Below, piece after piece: positions 27,127-36,251 of a stretch of DNA of 64,000 nt. The stretch's first letter is position 1; each line of letters starts with the position of its first letter. A program made the translations under genes and the position numbers. Below the pieces are notes generated by a model, which saw only the letters and a list, made by a program, of their open reading frames with translations, had not been told where the DNA came from and ran no database searches. Origin of the DNA: Paenibacillaceae bacterium (lineage in GTDB: Bacteria > Bacillota > Clostridia > Lachnospirales > Lachnospiraceae); assembly GCA_015057705.1 (NCBI GenBank), contig SVDU01000007.1:62001-126000 (forward strand). The letters run 5' to 3'.

Positions 27127-27208
27127 TATTATATTATACCTGCAATATAAAATATTACAAGTACAGGCATTTATTTTAAAATCATATCAGAAATTTCAAG
27201 CAATCCCC

Positions 27209-28282
27209 TTAATTTTCATTCAGTCTGGCAAGCTTTTCTGCCTGGTCTGCTGCAATCAGAGAATCTAAAAGTTCGTATATATCTCCATTCATAATGGAAT
27301 CAATCTTATAAAGAGTCAGCTTAATCCGGTGATCGGTCACACGGCCCTGAGGGAAATTGTAGGTTCTGATCTTCTCAGACCGGTCACCTGTACCAATCTG
27401 GCTTCTGCGGGCCTCTGACTCGGAATTCTGTCTCTTCTCCAGCTCTATGTCATAAAGCTTGGAACGAAGCAGGCGGAATGCCTTCTCCTTGTTCTGAAGC
27501 TGGGATTTTTCAGTCTGGCTGTAAATTACAATACCAGTAGGCATATGTGTCAGACGAACAGCGGAATCTGTTGTGTTGACGCACTGTCCGCCGTTACCGG
27601 AAGCACGCATAACATCGATTCTTACGTCCTTATCTTCTATCACTACATCCACATCTTCCGCTTCCGGCATAACTGCAACAGTAGCCGTAGATGTATGGAT
27701 TCTTCCGCCGCTCTCCGTCTCCGGTACTCTCTGAACACGGTGAACGCCGCTTTCGTATTTCATCTTGGAATAAGCGCCTTTTCCTGTAATCATGGCAACT
27801 ACTTCCTTAAAACCGCCGATTCCGTTCTCATTAACGCTGATTAACTCTACTTTCCATCTCTGGGCTTCTGCATAATTGACATACATACGGTACAGCTCAG
27901 AAGCAAAAAGGGCTGCCTCGTCGCCGCCTGCTCCTGCGCGGATCTCCAGCATGATATTCTTATCATCATTGGGATCCTTGGGTAAAAGAAGTATTTTCAG
28001 CTCTTGTTCCAACTGTTCAATGCGCTTTTTAGCATCGGATAATTCCTCCTTTGCCATCTCCCGCATCTCTTCATCGCTCTCTTCCTCAAGAAGAGCCACA
28101 CTTTCTTCCACGGTCTGTTTTGCTTTCTTATACTGGGTATAAGCTTCCACCAGGTCTGCTAAATCTGCCTGTTCCTTCATCAGCTTCCGAAACCGGTTCT
28201 GATCCTCTGCAACAGACGGGTTATTCAGTTCCTGCATCAGCTCTTCATAATGAATTAATATATCATCTAAACGATCAAACAT
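27209..28282 (-). CDS. prfA: Peptide chain release factor 1
   Basis: Releases completed proteins at UAA and UAG codons. The 357-residue protein begins [19 protein letters not shown], carries the GGQ motif (in [18 protein letters not shown], near residue 230) that enters the peptidyl transferase centre, and ends in the basic tail seen in RF1. I set the ATG at 28280-28282 because GGAGG lies eight bases upstream; eight extra codons upstream are not supported. It follows prmC, which methylates the GGQ glutamine, in the usual order. Confidence 0.97.
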   Translation of the reverse strand: MFDRLDDILIHYEELMQELNNPSVAEDQNRFRKLMKEQADLADLVEAYTQYKKAKQTVEESVALLEEESDEEMREMAKEELSDAKKRIEQLEQELKILLLPKDPNDDKNIMLEIRAGAGGDEAALFASELYRMYVNYAEAQRWKVELISVNENGIGGFKEVVAMITGKGAYSKMKYESGVHRVQRVPETESGGRIHTSTATVAVMPEAEDVDVVIEDKDVRIDVMRASGNGGQCVNTTDSAVRLTHMPTGIVIYSQTEKSQLQNKEKAFRLLRSKLYDIELEKRQNSESEARRSQIGTGDRSEKIRTYNFPQGRVTDHRIKLTLYKIDSIMNGDIYELLDSLIAADQAEKLARLNEN

Positions 28283-28321
28283 TGGTATCCTCCAAAATCT
28301 CACCAAAAGGGCCTGTGCCCA

Positions 28322-29191
28322 TTATTTTTCTAAACTTCCGCTCACTACGCGGTCCAGTCCCGCTGCATCGCACCATGACCGGATGTTGATAAAACCTGCT
28401 TCTCTAAGCAATGCGCTGACTGCATCTTTTTGATCATAACCGATTTCCAGATAAAGCGCACCGCCAGGATTTAAGTAATTCCGGCCTTCTGCTGCCAGCT
28501 TTCTGTAAAAATAAAGACCGTCCTCTTTCCCGTCAAGAGCCAGAAACGGCTCATAATCCCGAACCTCCGGCTGCAGCTGGCTGATTACACTGGTGGGAAT
28601 GTAGGGTGGATTGGACACAATCACATCAAATGTTTCATCTGACCCAATGCCATCAAATAAATCGCTTAACAGGAAAGTCATTTTCTCTTTCCCTAAAATT
28701 GCTTCCCCGTTTCTCTTCGCTACCATTAACGCTTCATCAGAAATGTCTGCTGCTACAACCGATTCATACCCGCCAAGCTTGGCAAGGCTGATAGCGATGC
28801 ACCCGCTTCCGGTGCAAAGATCCAGTACCCTGGGATTCCTGCCCTTATAATCCTTTAAAATCTGTTCCACCAGAGTTTCTGTATCCTGTCTGGGAATCAG
28901 AACATGCTCGTTGACAAAAAAGTCCAGACCCATAAATTCCCTGCTCCCGGTTATCTGCTGAAGTGGAATTCTCTTTTCTCGAAGAGCAAGCATATGGTAA
29001 AAATCGCCGATTGATTCTCCCGATTTCTCTGTTTCATTCATAGCCCTGTTCCGGTCAATCAGAAAATGAGTCAGATCTGTATGAAATGCTTCAAGCAGTA
29101 AATATCTGGCATCAATCTCAGCTTCCTGTATCCCTGCTTTATTAAGCCGGTCTGTTCCTTCTTCCAACAGCTGATTTAACGTTACGCTCAT
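28322..29191 (-). CDS. prmC: Release factor glutamine methyltransferase
   Basis: Methylates the GGQ glutamine of release factors. The 289-residue protein has the N-terminal helical substrate domain and a SAM-binding Rossmann fold with VLDLCTGSGCIAISLA, plus the catalytic NPPY motif (SNPPYIP, near residue 193). The start overlaps the stop of the DUF1385 gene by four bases (ATGA), indicating coupled translation. prfA lies 39 bp downstream, so enzyme and substrate are co-expressed. Confidence 0.96.
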   Translation of the reverse strand: MSVTLNQLLEEGTDRLNKAGIQEAEIDARYLLLEAFHTDLTHFLIDRNRAMNETEKSGESIGDFYHMLALREKRIPLQQITGSREFMGLDFFVNEHVLIPRQDTETLVEQILKDYKGRNPRVLDLCTGSGCIAISLAKLGGYESVVAADISDEALMVAKRNGEAILGKEKMTFLLSDLFDGIGSDETFDVIVSNPPYIPTSVISQLQPEVRDYEPFLALDGKEDGLYFYRKLAAEGRNYLNPGGALYLEIGYDQKDAVSALLREAGFINIRSWCDAAGLDRVVSGSLEK

Positions 29192-30132
29192 GACTGATTC
29201 TCCGGGAAATTCTTTTTAAGAAATTCTCTCCAGTCAAATACTGCTTCAACAGAAGCAATCCCTACCTCAATCATGGAATCATCTGGTTCACTGGTAGTCA
29301 GCCCCTGCATCCACATGCCTGGTCTGCTTAAAATATCCACCAGCTTTGAATCACTGCGGCCTGCGATGCGCAGAAACTCATAAGATACCCCTGCAATTAC
29401 CGGAATCAGAATAATACGGCTTAAAATCCGAAGGGGCAGAGTCTTTACCTGAATTACCATAAAAAATAAAATACTGATAATCATAACAATTAAAAGAAAA
29501 CTGGTTCCGCAGCGCTTATGTTCCTTGGAACTGTTCCTCACATTTTCCACATTCAGTTCCAGTCCGTGTTCCAGACAGTTAATACATTTATGTTCGGCCC
29601 CATGGTACATGAAGGTACGCCTGATATCTTCCATACGGGATACCAGCTTGATATAAGCGATAAAAATAACAATCCGGATCACACCTTCTAAAACAGCCAT
29701 GATAGTCTGTGACTTTATAAAATGGTGAAATATGTTGGCCAGAAACAGAGGCAGTACCATGAATATGCAGATTGCCATAATCACAGAAAACACCATCACC
29801 ATGCTCATAAGCGCTTTTTCCATCTTTTCACCAAAGACCCGCTCCAACAGCTTCTCAAATTTAGAGGGTTCTAAATCTTCCTCATCGTCTTCAAAGAAAC
29901 TGGCAGAAAAAGTAAGCGATCTCATCCCCAGTATCATGGAGTCAGCAAAGCTGAAAATACCTCTGAAAAATGGAAGAGAAAACAGCTTTACTTTTTCTCC
30001 CATACTAATATACGTATCTTTTTTTACTTCAATGGTTCCGTCCGGCTTTCGGACTGCTGTGGCATACTCATCCCTGTTTTTCATCATAACGCCTTCAATC
30101 ACGGCCTGACCGCCGATTCCTGAATACTTCAT
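29188..30132 (-). CDS. DUF1385 membrane protein
   Basis: A 314-residue protein with several hydrophobic segments (for example AICIFMVLPLFLANIF and LLIVMIISILFFMVIQV). Family blocks are GGQAVIEGVMMKNRD at the N-terminus and FMYHGAEHKCINCLEHG plus KRCGTSFLL in the middle, where conserved His and Cys residues suggest metal binding. The function of DUF1385 is not established to my knowledge. It is consistently found between rpmE and prmC in clostridia, as here. A strong terminator separates it from rpmE, so it probably has its own promoter. Confidence 0.88.
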   Translation of the reverse strand: MKYSGIGGQAVIEGVMMKNRDEYATAVRKPDGTIEVKKDTYISMGEKVKLFSLPFFRGIFSFADSMILGMRSLTFSASFFEDDEEDLEPSKFEKLLERVFGEKMEKALMSMVMVFSVIMAICIFMVLPLFLANIFHHFIKSQTIMAVLEGVIRIVIFIAYIKLVSRMEDIRRTFMYHGAEHKCINCLEHGLELNVENVRNSSKEHKRCGTSFLLIVMIISILFFMVIQVKTLPLRILSRIILIPVIAGVSYEFLRIAGRSDSKLVDILSRPGMWMQGLTTSEPDDSMIEVGIASVEAVFDWREFLKKNFPENQS

Positions 30133-30184
30133 ACGCCAACCACCTCTCTTTAGGAAAATAGGTGCAACAAAATTCTAATTTCAA

Positions 30185-30225
30185 AAAAGGTTGAGCTAAA
30201 GTGTTTCCACTAAACTCAACCTTTT
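30185..30225 (-). terminator. Terminator after rpmE
   Basis: AAAAGGTTGAG (30185-30195) and CTCAACCTTTT (30215-30225) with a further internal stem; on the minus strand a six-T run follows. It lies 13 bp past the rpmE stop. Confidence 0.85.
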
Positions 30226-30238
30226 CTTTGCTCCAAAC

Positions 30239-30445
30239 TTATTCAGCCTTAACGCCATATTTACGATTGAATTTATCAATACGTCCACGAGCGGAAGCAG
30301 CTTTCTGCTGACCGGTGTAGAATGAATGGCATTTAGAACAAACTTCTACGTGGATGTCTTCCTTTGTAGAACCAGTTACGAATTCATTACCACAGTTGCA
30401 AACAACCTTTGCCTGGTAGTAATTAGGATGGATTCCTTCTTTCAT
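30239..30445 (-). CDS. rpmE: 50S ribosomal protein L31 (zinc-ribbon type)
   Basis: A 68-residue ribosomal protein that helps bridge the subunits. Four cysteines in CNCGN and CSKCH form the zinc-binding (C+) version of L31, which can serve as a zinc reserve. The ATG at 30443-30445 has GAGGTG seven bases upstream; a GTG three codons earlier is unlikely because it is that ribosome site. It has its own promoter and a hairpin leader (see 30484-30550) and is followed by a terminator. Confidence 0.95.
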   Translation of the reverse strand: MKEGIHPNYYQAKVVCNCGNEFVTGSTKEDIHVEVCSKCHSFYTGQQKAASARGRIDKFNRKYGVKAE

Positions 30446-30483
30446 GATTTTCACCTCGCATACTCAGATTTCTATTAAATCGC

Positions 30484-30550
30484 GGTTCGTAAACCGACTT
30501 TGTCTAATAAACAGCTTGTACAGTATATCATAGAAAATTTCTTAATGCAA
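30484..30550 (-). promoter_or_regulatory. rpmE promoter and leader hairpin
   Basis: Minus-strand TTGCAT (30550-30545) and TATACT (30527-30522) are 17 bp apart. The leader contains a CGGTT/AACCG hairpin near 30484-30497, the position where Firmicute L31 mRNAs are known to carry an autoregulatory leader; the match to that structure was not computed. Confidence 0.6.
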
Positions 30551-30579
30551 GCATTTATTTATATAAAAGGTCACAGCTT

Positions 30580-32274
30580 TTAGAAAAACCGCATCTTTTT
30601 GGACATATCTACGAATTCACGGTTGTTCTTTGTTTTTGAAAACAGATCCAGAATCTTTTCTACTGCATCTTCTGGTTTTAATGTATTAGTCGCCTTACGT
30701 ATAATATCAACAGCCTCTGCTTCTTCTCTGGTAAGCAGCAGATCGTCCCTTCTGGTTCCGGACTTTAAGATGTCAATGGCAGGGAAGATTCTTTTCTCAG
30801 AAAGCTTTCTGTCAAGCACCAGCTCCATGTTGCCTGTACCTTTAAATTCTTCATAAATAACATCGTCCATACGGCTTCCCGTATCAACAAGTGCTGTGGC
30901 AAGTACGGTAAGGCTTCCGCCTTCTCTCATGTTTCTTGCTGCACCGAAAAAGCGCTTGGGCATATGAAGTGCGGCCGGATCAAGACCACCAGAAAGAGTT
31001 CTTCCGCTTGGTGCAACTGTTAAGTTATATGCTCTTGCAAGACGTGTTATGCTGTCTAACAAAATCACCACGTCTCTTCCATGCTCCACAAGACGCTTGG
31101 CTCTCTCAATTACCATCTCTGACACCCGTTTGTGACGGTCAGGGAGTTCGTCAAACGTGGAATAAAGAACCTCTACATTATTCCCTACAATTGATTCCTT
31201 GATATCGGTAACCTCTTCCGGACGCTCATCAATGAGAAGTATCATAAGATGAATCTCAGGGTGATTGAGTGTGATTGCCTTGGCTACCTGTTTTAATAAC
31301 GTGGTCTTACCTGCTTTTGGCGGAGATACAATCATACCTCGCTGTCCCTTACCAATAGGAGCTAATAGATCCACCACTCTCATGGCAGTGGTACTCTTTC
31401 CACCATCTGTCTCCATATGAAGACGTTTATCCGGAAATATGGGGGTCATATTCTCAAAATTCGGACGGCGCTCTGCCATGCTGGTGGGATATCCGTTAAT
31501 TTTCTTCACATATAAGAGCGCTGCAAACTTCTCTGCAGCAGTCTTTACTCTGCGGCTGCCATGAATAATGTCTCCGGTCTTCATGTTAAAGCGGCGGATC
31601 TGTGAAGGCGCTACGTAAACATCGTTCTCACCTGGAAGATAATTCTCGCACCGGATAAAACCAAATCCGTCCGGCATTACTTCCAGTATTCCATGTGCAT
31701 CAATCCCGCTGTCAAGCTCCTGAAGCTCAGGACTTGGCTGAAAATCCAACTTGGGTTCTTCCGTCACATATTCTGGCCTTGCCTCTGTTCTTACAGGGTT
31801 TTCGCTTCTTACTGGGTTTTCTCTTACAGGTGCTTCGTTCCTGCCAGCCATGTCATTTCTTACCATTCCTTCATTTCTTCCGGAATTCTCATATCGGTTA
31901 TAGCTTTCAGAACCTGCTGCCCCTGCAGAACGGTATGGTCTCTGCTGTGTATCCTGACGATAATTCCGAACAACAGTTTTCTTTATATTATTTTGAACCG
32001 GCGCATTCGGCTGCTCTCCAGTGGGCTGGGGCTGGGATACGGGTGGTTTGCTCACTTCTTTCTCTTCCTGTTCGGTCACCTGCTCTTTGTCGGGTTCCCC
32101 GCTTTCTGCCACAACACTCCCTGCCACAACTGCAGAATCAGAAGCTTCTCCTTCCTTTTCACAGAGTATATTTATAATATCGGGCTTTCTCATGGAACTG
32201 TAGCCTTTTATCCCCTGGGTTTTGGCAAGCTCCTTTAACTCCGCTAACGGCAATGTCTGTAATTTTTCACGCAT
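30580..32274 (-). CDS. rho: Transcription termination factor Rho with a polar N-terminal insert
   Basis: RNA-dependent helicase that ends transcription. The 564-residue protein starts at the ATG at 32272-32274 (AAGGAG upstream). It has an N-terminal SAP-like helical region (residues 1-45), a long low-complexity insert (about 50-190, rich in E, N, R and P with repeated NPVR and RNE units), the cold-shock RNA-binding domain ([19 protein letters not shown]), Walker [10 protein letters not shown] near residue 316, and the hexameric ATPase core. The insert makes it longer than E. coli Rho (419 residues); such inserts are common in high-complexity Gram-positive Rho. It heads the rpmE-prmC-prfA neighbourhood. 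Confidence 0.96.
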   Translation of the reverse strand: MREKLQTLPLAELKELAKTQGIKGYSSMRKPDIINILCEKEGEASDSAVVAGSVVAESGEPDKEQVTEQEEKEVSKPPVSQPQPTGEQPNAPVQNNIKKTVVRNYRQDTQQRPYRSAGAAGSESYNRYENSGRNEGMVRNDMAGRNEAPVRENPVRSENPVRTEARPEYVTEEPKLDFQPSPELQELDSGIDAHGILEVMPDGFGFIRCENYLPGENDVYVAPSQIRRFNMKTGDIIHGSRRVKTAAEKFAALLYVKKINGYPTSMAERRPNFENMTPIFPDKRLHMETDGGKSTTAMRVVDLLAPIGKGQRGMIVSPPKAGKTTLLKQVAKAITLNHPEIHLMILLIDERPEEVTDIKESIVGNNVEVLYSTFDELPDRHKRVSEMVIERAKRLVEHGRDVVILLDSITRLARAYNLTVAPSGRTLSGGLDPAALHMPKRFFGAARNMREGGSLTVLATALVDTGSRMDDVIYEEFKGTGNMELVLDRKLSEKRIFPAIDILKSGTRRDDLLLTREEAEAVDIIRKATNTLKPEDAVEKILDLFSKTKNNREFVDMSKKMRFF

Positions 32275-32327
32275 ATTAATCTCCTTCATGATTCCTAATA
32301 CCAGTTGTTTCGTAATCTTGGGAATGA

Positions 32328-32404
32328 TTTACGATAGAATATCGTAAACAGACGACCGGAATATACTTCCGGCCCTAATCATGTTGAATCAGGTCGTACG
32401 ATAT
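32328..32404 (-). promoter_or_regulatory. Structured rho 5' leader with mutually exclusive stems
   Basis: The 164-bp gap before rho can fold as local hairpins (TTTACGAT/ATCGTAAA at 32328-32348; CCGGAA/TTCCGG at 32356-32372) or as a long-range stem pairing 32339-32346 and 32352-32357 with 32392-32404. The first hairpin and the long stem share bases, so they exclude each other. This fits a leader that could control rho, but no regulator or terminator run is evident. Confidence 0.45.
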
Positions 32405-32438
32405 GCCTATTATATACCTTAATATATAAAAAGAAAAG

Positions 32439-33758
32439 TTATTTTTTCAGAAAGCTTAAGTGTTCCCCGATTTTTTTCTCATAACCGTTTTCCGTAGGCC
32501 GGTAAAATTCCGTCCCTACCAGTCCATCCGGCAGATATTGCTGCTCCACATAGTGGTTTTCGTAATCATGAGCATAGAGATACCCCTGCCCGTGACCAAG
32601 TTTTGCTGAGCCTTTATAATGGGAGTCCTGTAAATGCACCGGTATGGGCATGGTCTTTTGGTTTCGCACCGCATCCTGGGCCTCAAATACTGCCACACAT
32701 GCCGCATTACTTTTGGGTGCAGACGCCACATAGGTAACTGCCTGGGATAAAATAATCTGGGCCTCAGGAAGGCCGATCCGTTCCACCGCCTGTGCAGCGG
32801 CTACTGCCACCACAAGAGCCTGGGGATCTGCATTCCCCACGTCCTCTGACGCACAGATCATGATTCTTCTGGCAATAAATTTAATATCTTCTCCTGCATA
32901 AAGCATTCTTGCAAGATAATAAACAGCGGCATCAGGGTCTGTTCCCCTCATGCTCTTTATAAATGCAGATATGGTATCGTAGTGGTTATCTCCGTCTTTA
33001 TCATATCGGACCGCACGTTTTTGAATACATTCCTGGGCTACTTCCATATCAATATGGATTTTCCCATCCTGGGAGCTGCGTTCAGTCGTCATAATACCAA
33101 GTTCTACAGCATTCAGGGCTGCTCTGGCATCGCCGTTTGCCACATCTGCCAGAAAATCCTCTGCATCTGGTTCAATCACTGCATTATAAGCGCCCATTCC
33201 CTTCTCATTATCATAAACAGCGCGGTGAATCAGTGTCTTTATATCTTCTTTTTCCAGTGTTTTCAGTTCAAATACCCTGGAACGGGAAAGAAGCGCACCA
33301 TTTACCTCAAAATATGGGTTTTCCGTAGTTGCGCCGATTAATATTAATGTTCCATCCTCTACAAATGGCAGAAGATAATCCTGCTGCCCCTTATTAAACC
33401 TGTGAATCTCATCTACAAAAAGAATGGTTTTCTTTCCGTACATGCCAAGAGAATCCTTGGCTTCCTTCACGATTTCTTCCATATCTTTTTTACCGGCCAC
33501 AGTCGCATTCAGCTGTTTAAAATCCGCACTGGTTGTATTGGCAATGACTCTGGCAAGAGTGGTTTTTCCAGTTCCCGGAGGTCCGTAAAATATTACTGAT
33601 CCAAGCTTATCCGCTTTAATGGCCCGGTAAAGCAGCTTATCTTTTCCAATAATATGCTGCTGGCCCACCACTTCTTCCAGGGTGGATGGGCGAAGCCTGG
33701 AAGCAAGGGGGGATTCTTTTTCCATCGTATTTTTTCTCATATAATCAAATAAATCCAT
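32439..33758 (-). CDS. rarA: Replication-associated recombination protein A (RarA/MgsA)
   Basis: Clamp-loader-like AAA+ ATPase acting at stalled replication forks. The 439-residue protein has [20 protein letters not shown], Walker [16 protein letters not shown] (near residue 53), Walker [18 protein letters not shown], the sensor [14 protein letters not shown], and the C-terminal tetramerisation domain with [20 protein letters not shown] and the late [13 protein letters not shown] stretch. Start follows TGGAGGAATAGGAA. It has its own promoter at 33829-33857. Confidence 0.96.
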   Translation of the reverse strand: MDLFDYMRKNTMEKESPLASRLRPSTLEEVVGQQHIIGKDKLLYRAIKADKLGSVIFYGPPGTGKTTLARVIANTTSADFKQLNATVAGKKDMEEIVKEAKDSLGMYGKKTILFVDEIHRFNKGQQDYLLPFVEDGTLILIGATTENPYFEVNGALLSRSRVFELKTLEKEDIKTLIHRAVYDNEKGMGAYNAVIEPDAEDFLADVANGDARAALNAVELGIMTTERSSQDGKIHIDMEVAQECIQKRAVRYDKDGDNHYDTISAFIKSMRGTDPDAAVYYLARMLYAGEDIKFIARRIMICASEDVGNADPQALVVAVAAAQAVERIGLPEAQIILSQAVTYVASAPKSNAACVAVFEAQDAVRNQKTMPIPVHLQDSHYKGSAKLGHGQGYLYAHDYENHYVEQQYLPDGLVGTEFYRPTENGYEKKIGEHLSFLKK

Positions 33759-33828
33759 TTCCTATTCCTCCATACGTTGTGCCGTATTCAGTCAGATAAA
33801 CAGGGCTTATTCTGATCCCTTTTACTTT

Positions 33829-33857
33829 ATTATGGGCAGTATGGTGCCTTTTGTCAA
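33829..33857 (-). promoter_or_regulatory. rarA promoter
   Basis: Minus-strand TTGACA (33857-33852) and CATAAT (33834-33829) with a 17-bp spacer, 71 bp before the rarA start. Confidence 0.7.
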
Positions 33858-33962
33858 GAACATTTGTTCTCTGCATATTTATTGCATTCAATTTCATTTT
33901 AAACCAATACAAAACGTGTTACTCTCCAATTGTAGTAAAAAATATTTTTTATAGGAGGGTAT

Positions 33963-35081
33963 ATGAGTACAAATAACAGGAATACAACAAGTATTATGTC
34001 TGAAGAGACAGGTCTTATGAATGAGACCAACGCACAAAAAGCAAGCGGTCCTTCTTCCATCCGCAATATCTCTTCCAGGGAACTGGTCAGAGAAATCCGT
34101 ATCGGCTGGAATTTAGGAAATACCCTGGATGCAACAGACGGTTACGGCCTTTCTTCCGAAACCTCATGGGGCAATCCAAAAACCAATAAAGCCATGATTG
34201 ATAAAATCAAGTCAGGTGGCTTTAATACCTTAAGAGTTCCAACTACCTGGGAAAAGCACCTTGGACCTGCGCCAAATTACACCATTGATCCTGCATGGCT
34301 TAACAGGGTTGTGGAGGTTGTGGATTATGGCATCCAGAACAATATGTTCGTTATTTTAAACCTTCATCATGAGGAATGGCATTTTCCTTCCTACGCAAAT
34401 GAAGCTGCTGCCACAAGGATTCTTACAAAAGTCTGGGCTCAGATCGCAGAAAGATTTAAAAATTATGATGAGCATCTGATCTTTGAAGGTCTCAATGAAC
34501 CACGGCAAAAAGGTACGGCGGACGAATGGAACGGCGGCAATAGAGAAGGCCAGGAAGTCGTGAACCGTTTCAATGCAGCTTTTATAAGGACCATTCGCAG
34601 TTCCGGAGGCAACAACCCATTCAGACATCTGATGATACCGCCTTATGCGGCTACTTCTTCCACAAATGCCTGGGATAACTTTGTTATACCAAACGATAAC
34701 AAGATCATTATCTCTATACACGCTTATACTCCTTATGATTTTGCCCTGAATATTTCGGGAACTCCGGAGTGGCGCCAAAATAACCAGGCAGATACCGGGG
34801 CCATAACCTATCTGATGGACAGTATTGAACGCTATTTCACATCCAAAGGTTATCCGGTTATCATTGGAGAATTTGGTGCAATGAATAAAAATAATTTAAA
34901 GCAGCGCGCCGATTGGGCATATTACTATGTAAAATCAGCCAGAGCAAAAGGGATCCCCTGCATCTGGTGGGATAATGGTGCCGTAAGCGGTAATGGGGAG
35001 CTCTTTGGTCTGCTGGACAGAACAAATTACAGCTTTTATTACCCTGATATTGTAAATGCCATGATGAAAGGGATTCAATAA
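33963..35081 (+). CDS. Glycoside hydrolase family 5 endoglucanase, no signal peptide
   Basis: A 372-residue GH5 cellulase-like enzyme. The (beta/alpha)8 domain begins with IGWNLGNTLDATDGYG, has the conserved LNLHHEEWHF strand, the acid/base glutamate E179 in EGLNEPR and the nucleophile E303 in IIGEFGAM, and the late IWWDNG substrate-binding tryptophans. This resembles subfamily GH5_4, active on beta-1,4-glucans. Unlike typical secreted clostridial relatives, the first 45 residues are polar (S, N, T and E rich) with no hydrophobic core, and there is no carbohydrate-binding module or dockerin. The start has TAGGAGGGTAT upstream, so a missed signal peptide is unlikely. Confidence 0.9.
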   Translation: MSTNNRNTTSIMSEETGLMNETNAQKASGPSSIRNISSRELVREIRIGWNLGNTLDATDGYGLSSETSWGNPKTNKAMIDKIKSGGFNTLRVPTTWEKHLGPAPNYTIDPAWLNRVVEVVDYGIQNNMFVILNLHHEEWHFPSYANEAAATRILTKVWAQIAERFKNYDEHLIFEGLNEPRQKGTADEWNGGNREGQEVVNRFNAAFIRTIRSSGGNNPFRHLMIPPYAATSSTNAWDNFVIPNDNKIIISIHAYTPYDFALNISGTPEWRQNNQADTGAITYLMDSIERYFTSKGYPVIIGEFGAMNKNNLKQRADWAYYYVKSARAKGIPCIWWDNGAVSGNGELFGLLDRTNYSFYYPDIVNAMMKGIQ

Positions 35082-35091
35082 ATCAGCAAAA

Positions 35092-35137
35092 GAGCGATTG
35101 CCCCATAAGTGATAGAACACCTATGGAGTAACCGCTC
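35092..35137. terminator. Imperfect hairpin between the GH5 and HMA genes
   Basis: GAGCG (35092-35096) pairs with CGCTC (35133-35137), with an inner CCATAAGTG/CACCTATGG stem. It lies between convergent genes but lacks a clean T run. Confidence 0.45.
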
Positions 35138-35162
35138 CTCTCCTGTATAGAAAGAGCTTTGA

Positions 35163-35522
35163 TTAAACGAACCGCCCCGGAATATAACCAGCCTTTTTTA
35201 CAATATCTCTCATCTCTTCGTCTGTTAATCTTTCTTTCATATAAACCACAACCTGTTTTCTTTCTAAATCTGCAGCGGCATAGAACCCATCAAGACTGTT
35301 AAATGCATTCTCCACTTTTTTTCTGCAGTTTGCACAGGTCATTCCATCTACCTGAAGAGTCGCAGAGTAAGGATAATTAGCTTTATTCGTGTCTGCAGCC
35401 TTCACCTTCTTTACTACTTCACTGCTGCCGCCGCAACAGCCCTGTTTTGTCCTTTTAATGGAGCTCTTCAATCCGAAATAACAGATCACGATTAAAACCG
35501 CACAAATGACAGCTGTTGGCAT
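35163..35522 (-). CDS. Membrane-anchored heavy-metal-associated (HMA) domain protein
   Basis: A 119-residue protein with an N-terminal membrane helix (AVICAVLIVICYFGL, residues about 4-18) followed by KRTKQGCCGGSSE, the signature of FeoB-associated cysteine-rich membrane proteins, and then an HMA fold (about 50-119) with the metal-binding CxxC motif in GMTCANCRKKVENAF. It probably binds soft metal ions such as copper at the membrane. No P-type ATPase or feo gene lies next to it. The start has AAAGGAGGGG upstream. Confidence 0.85.
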   Translation of the reverse strand: MPTAVICAVLIVICYFGLKSSIKRTKQGCCGGSSEVVKKVKAADTNKANYPYSATLQVDGMTCANCRKKVENAFNSLDGFYAAADLERKQVVVYMKERLTDEEMRDIVKKAGYIPGRFV

Positions 35523-35641
35523 GGTAACCCCTCCTTTGTTATGTAATGGATATTTCTGTTCTAAGTATATTATATAACGAAAACGCCGGCATGGAAGAGG
35601 TTTTAATGATACTATTTTTCATTATCCACGGTAAAGCATGA

Positions 35642-35860
35642 TTAATCAATTGATAATTCATCCGCAGTAACAAAGGTATAACCCTGTTTGGTTAATACAT
35701 CAATTGCCTCCAGTGCAGCTTCTACTGAGGTTGGAAACACATCGTGAAGCAGAATGATATCGCCCGGTTCCACATGTTTTACGATGTGGCGGACAATCTT
35801 TTTCGTGTTCTGGGTTTTCCAGTCCAGTGTATCCTCATTGGATTTACCTGGAAAATCAAT
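35642..35860 (-). pseudogene. C-terminal remnant of a polysaccharide deacetylase (NodB-like)
   Basis: In one minus-strand frame, 72 codons read DTLDWKTQNTKKIVRHIV, GDIILLHDVFPTSVEAAL and KQGYTFVTADELSID before a TAA stop at 35642. These are the last motifs of NodB deacetylases, including the LLHD element. The catalytic N-terminal part is missing and no start codon lies in frame. Upstream the same frame runs into the TAA of the 106-residue gene, so a deletion has joined that gene to the deacetylase tail. Confidence 0.8.
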
Positions 35861-36181
35861 TTATTCTGCATCCACCCATTTTCCATATTTAAGTATCAGT
35901 CTGTTTAATTGTCCGATTATCCAGCTGAGAATAACAAAAATAACAAGCCATGGTAAAAATGTGCTTCCAAAAAAACGGATATCAACCGATTCTGCAGCCT
36001 TATAAGCGAGGAACACGCTGAAAAATTCTATTAAAATATAGAAAAGTTTCCACGATAGACTGAGTTTAATCCTGCACCCGCATTTATCACAAGGCAGATT
36101 ACGAAAGAATGGTTGTGGCATTCTGAACGAATAACCAACAATGTATTGATGTTTGCATGGTGTGGTTTCATTATTTTTCAA
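35861..36181 (-). CDS. Small two-helix membrane protein with CxxC zinc-like motif
   Basis: A 106-residue protein of unknown function. The N-terminal part has a CKH motif and NLPCDKCGCRI, similar to the paired Cys elements of the cxxc_20_cxxc class of Firmicute proteins, followed by two hydrophobic segments (KLFYILIEFFSVFLAY and TFLPWLVIFVILSWIIG). Translation appears to start at a TTG (36179-36181) with GAGGTAA upstream. It ends directly against a deacetylase gene remnant in the same frame, so its own C-terminus could have been altered by that event. Confidence 0.65.
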   Translation of the reverse strand: MKNNETTPCKHQYIVGYSFRMPQPFFRNLPCDKCGCRIKLSLSWKLFYILIEFFSVFLAYKAAESVDIRFFGSTFLPWLVIFVILSWIIGQLNRLILKYGKWVDAE

Positions 36182-36251
36182 CGTTACATTACCTCATTAT
36201 TTATTATTTTTATATTTCATTACTATTTTGTAATATTTGTATGAAATCAGA

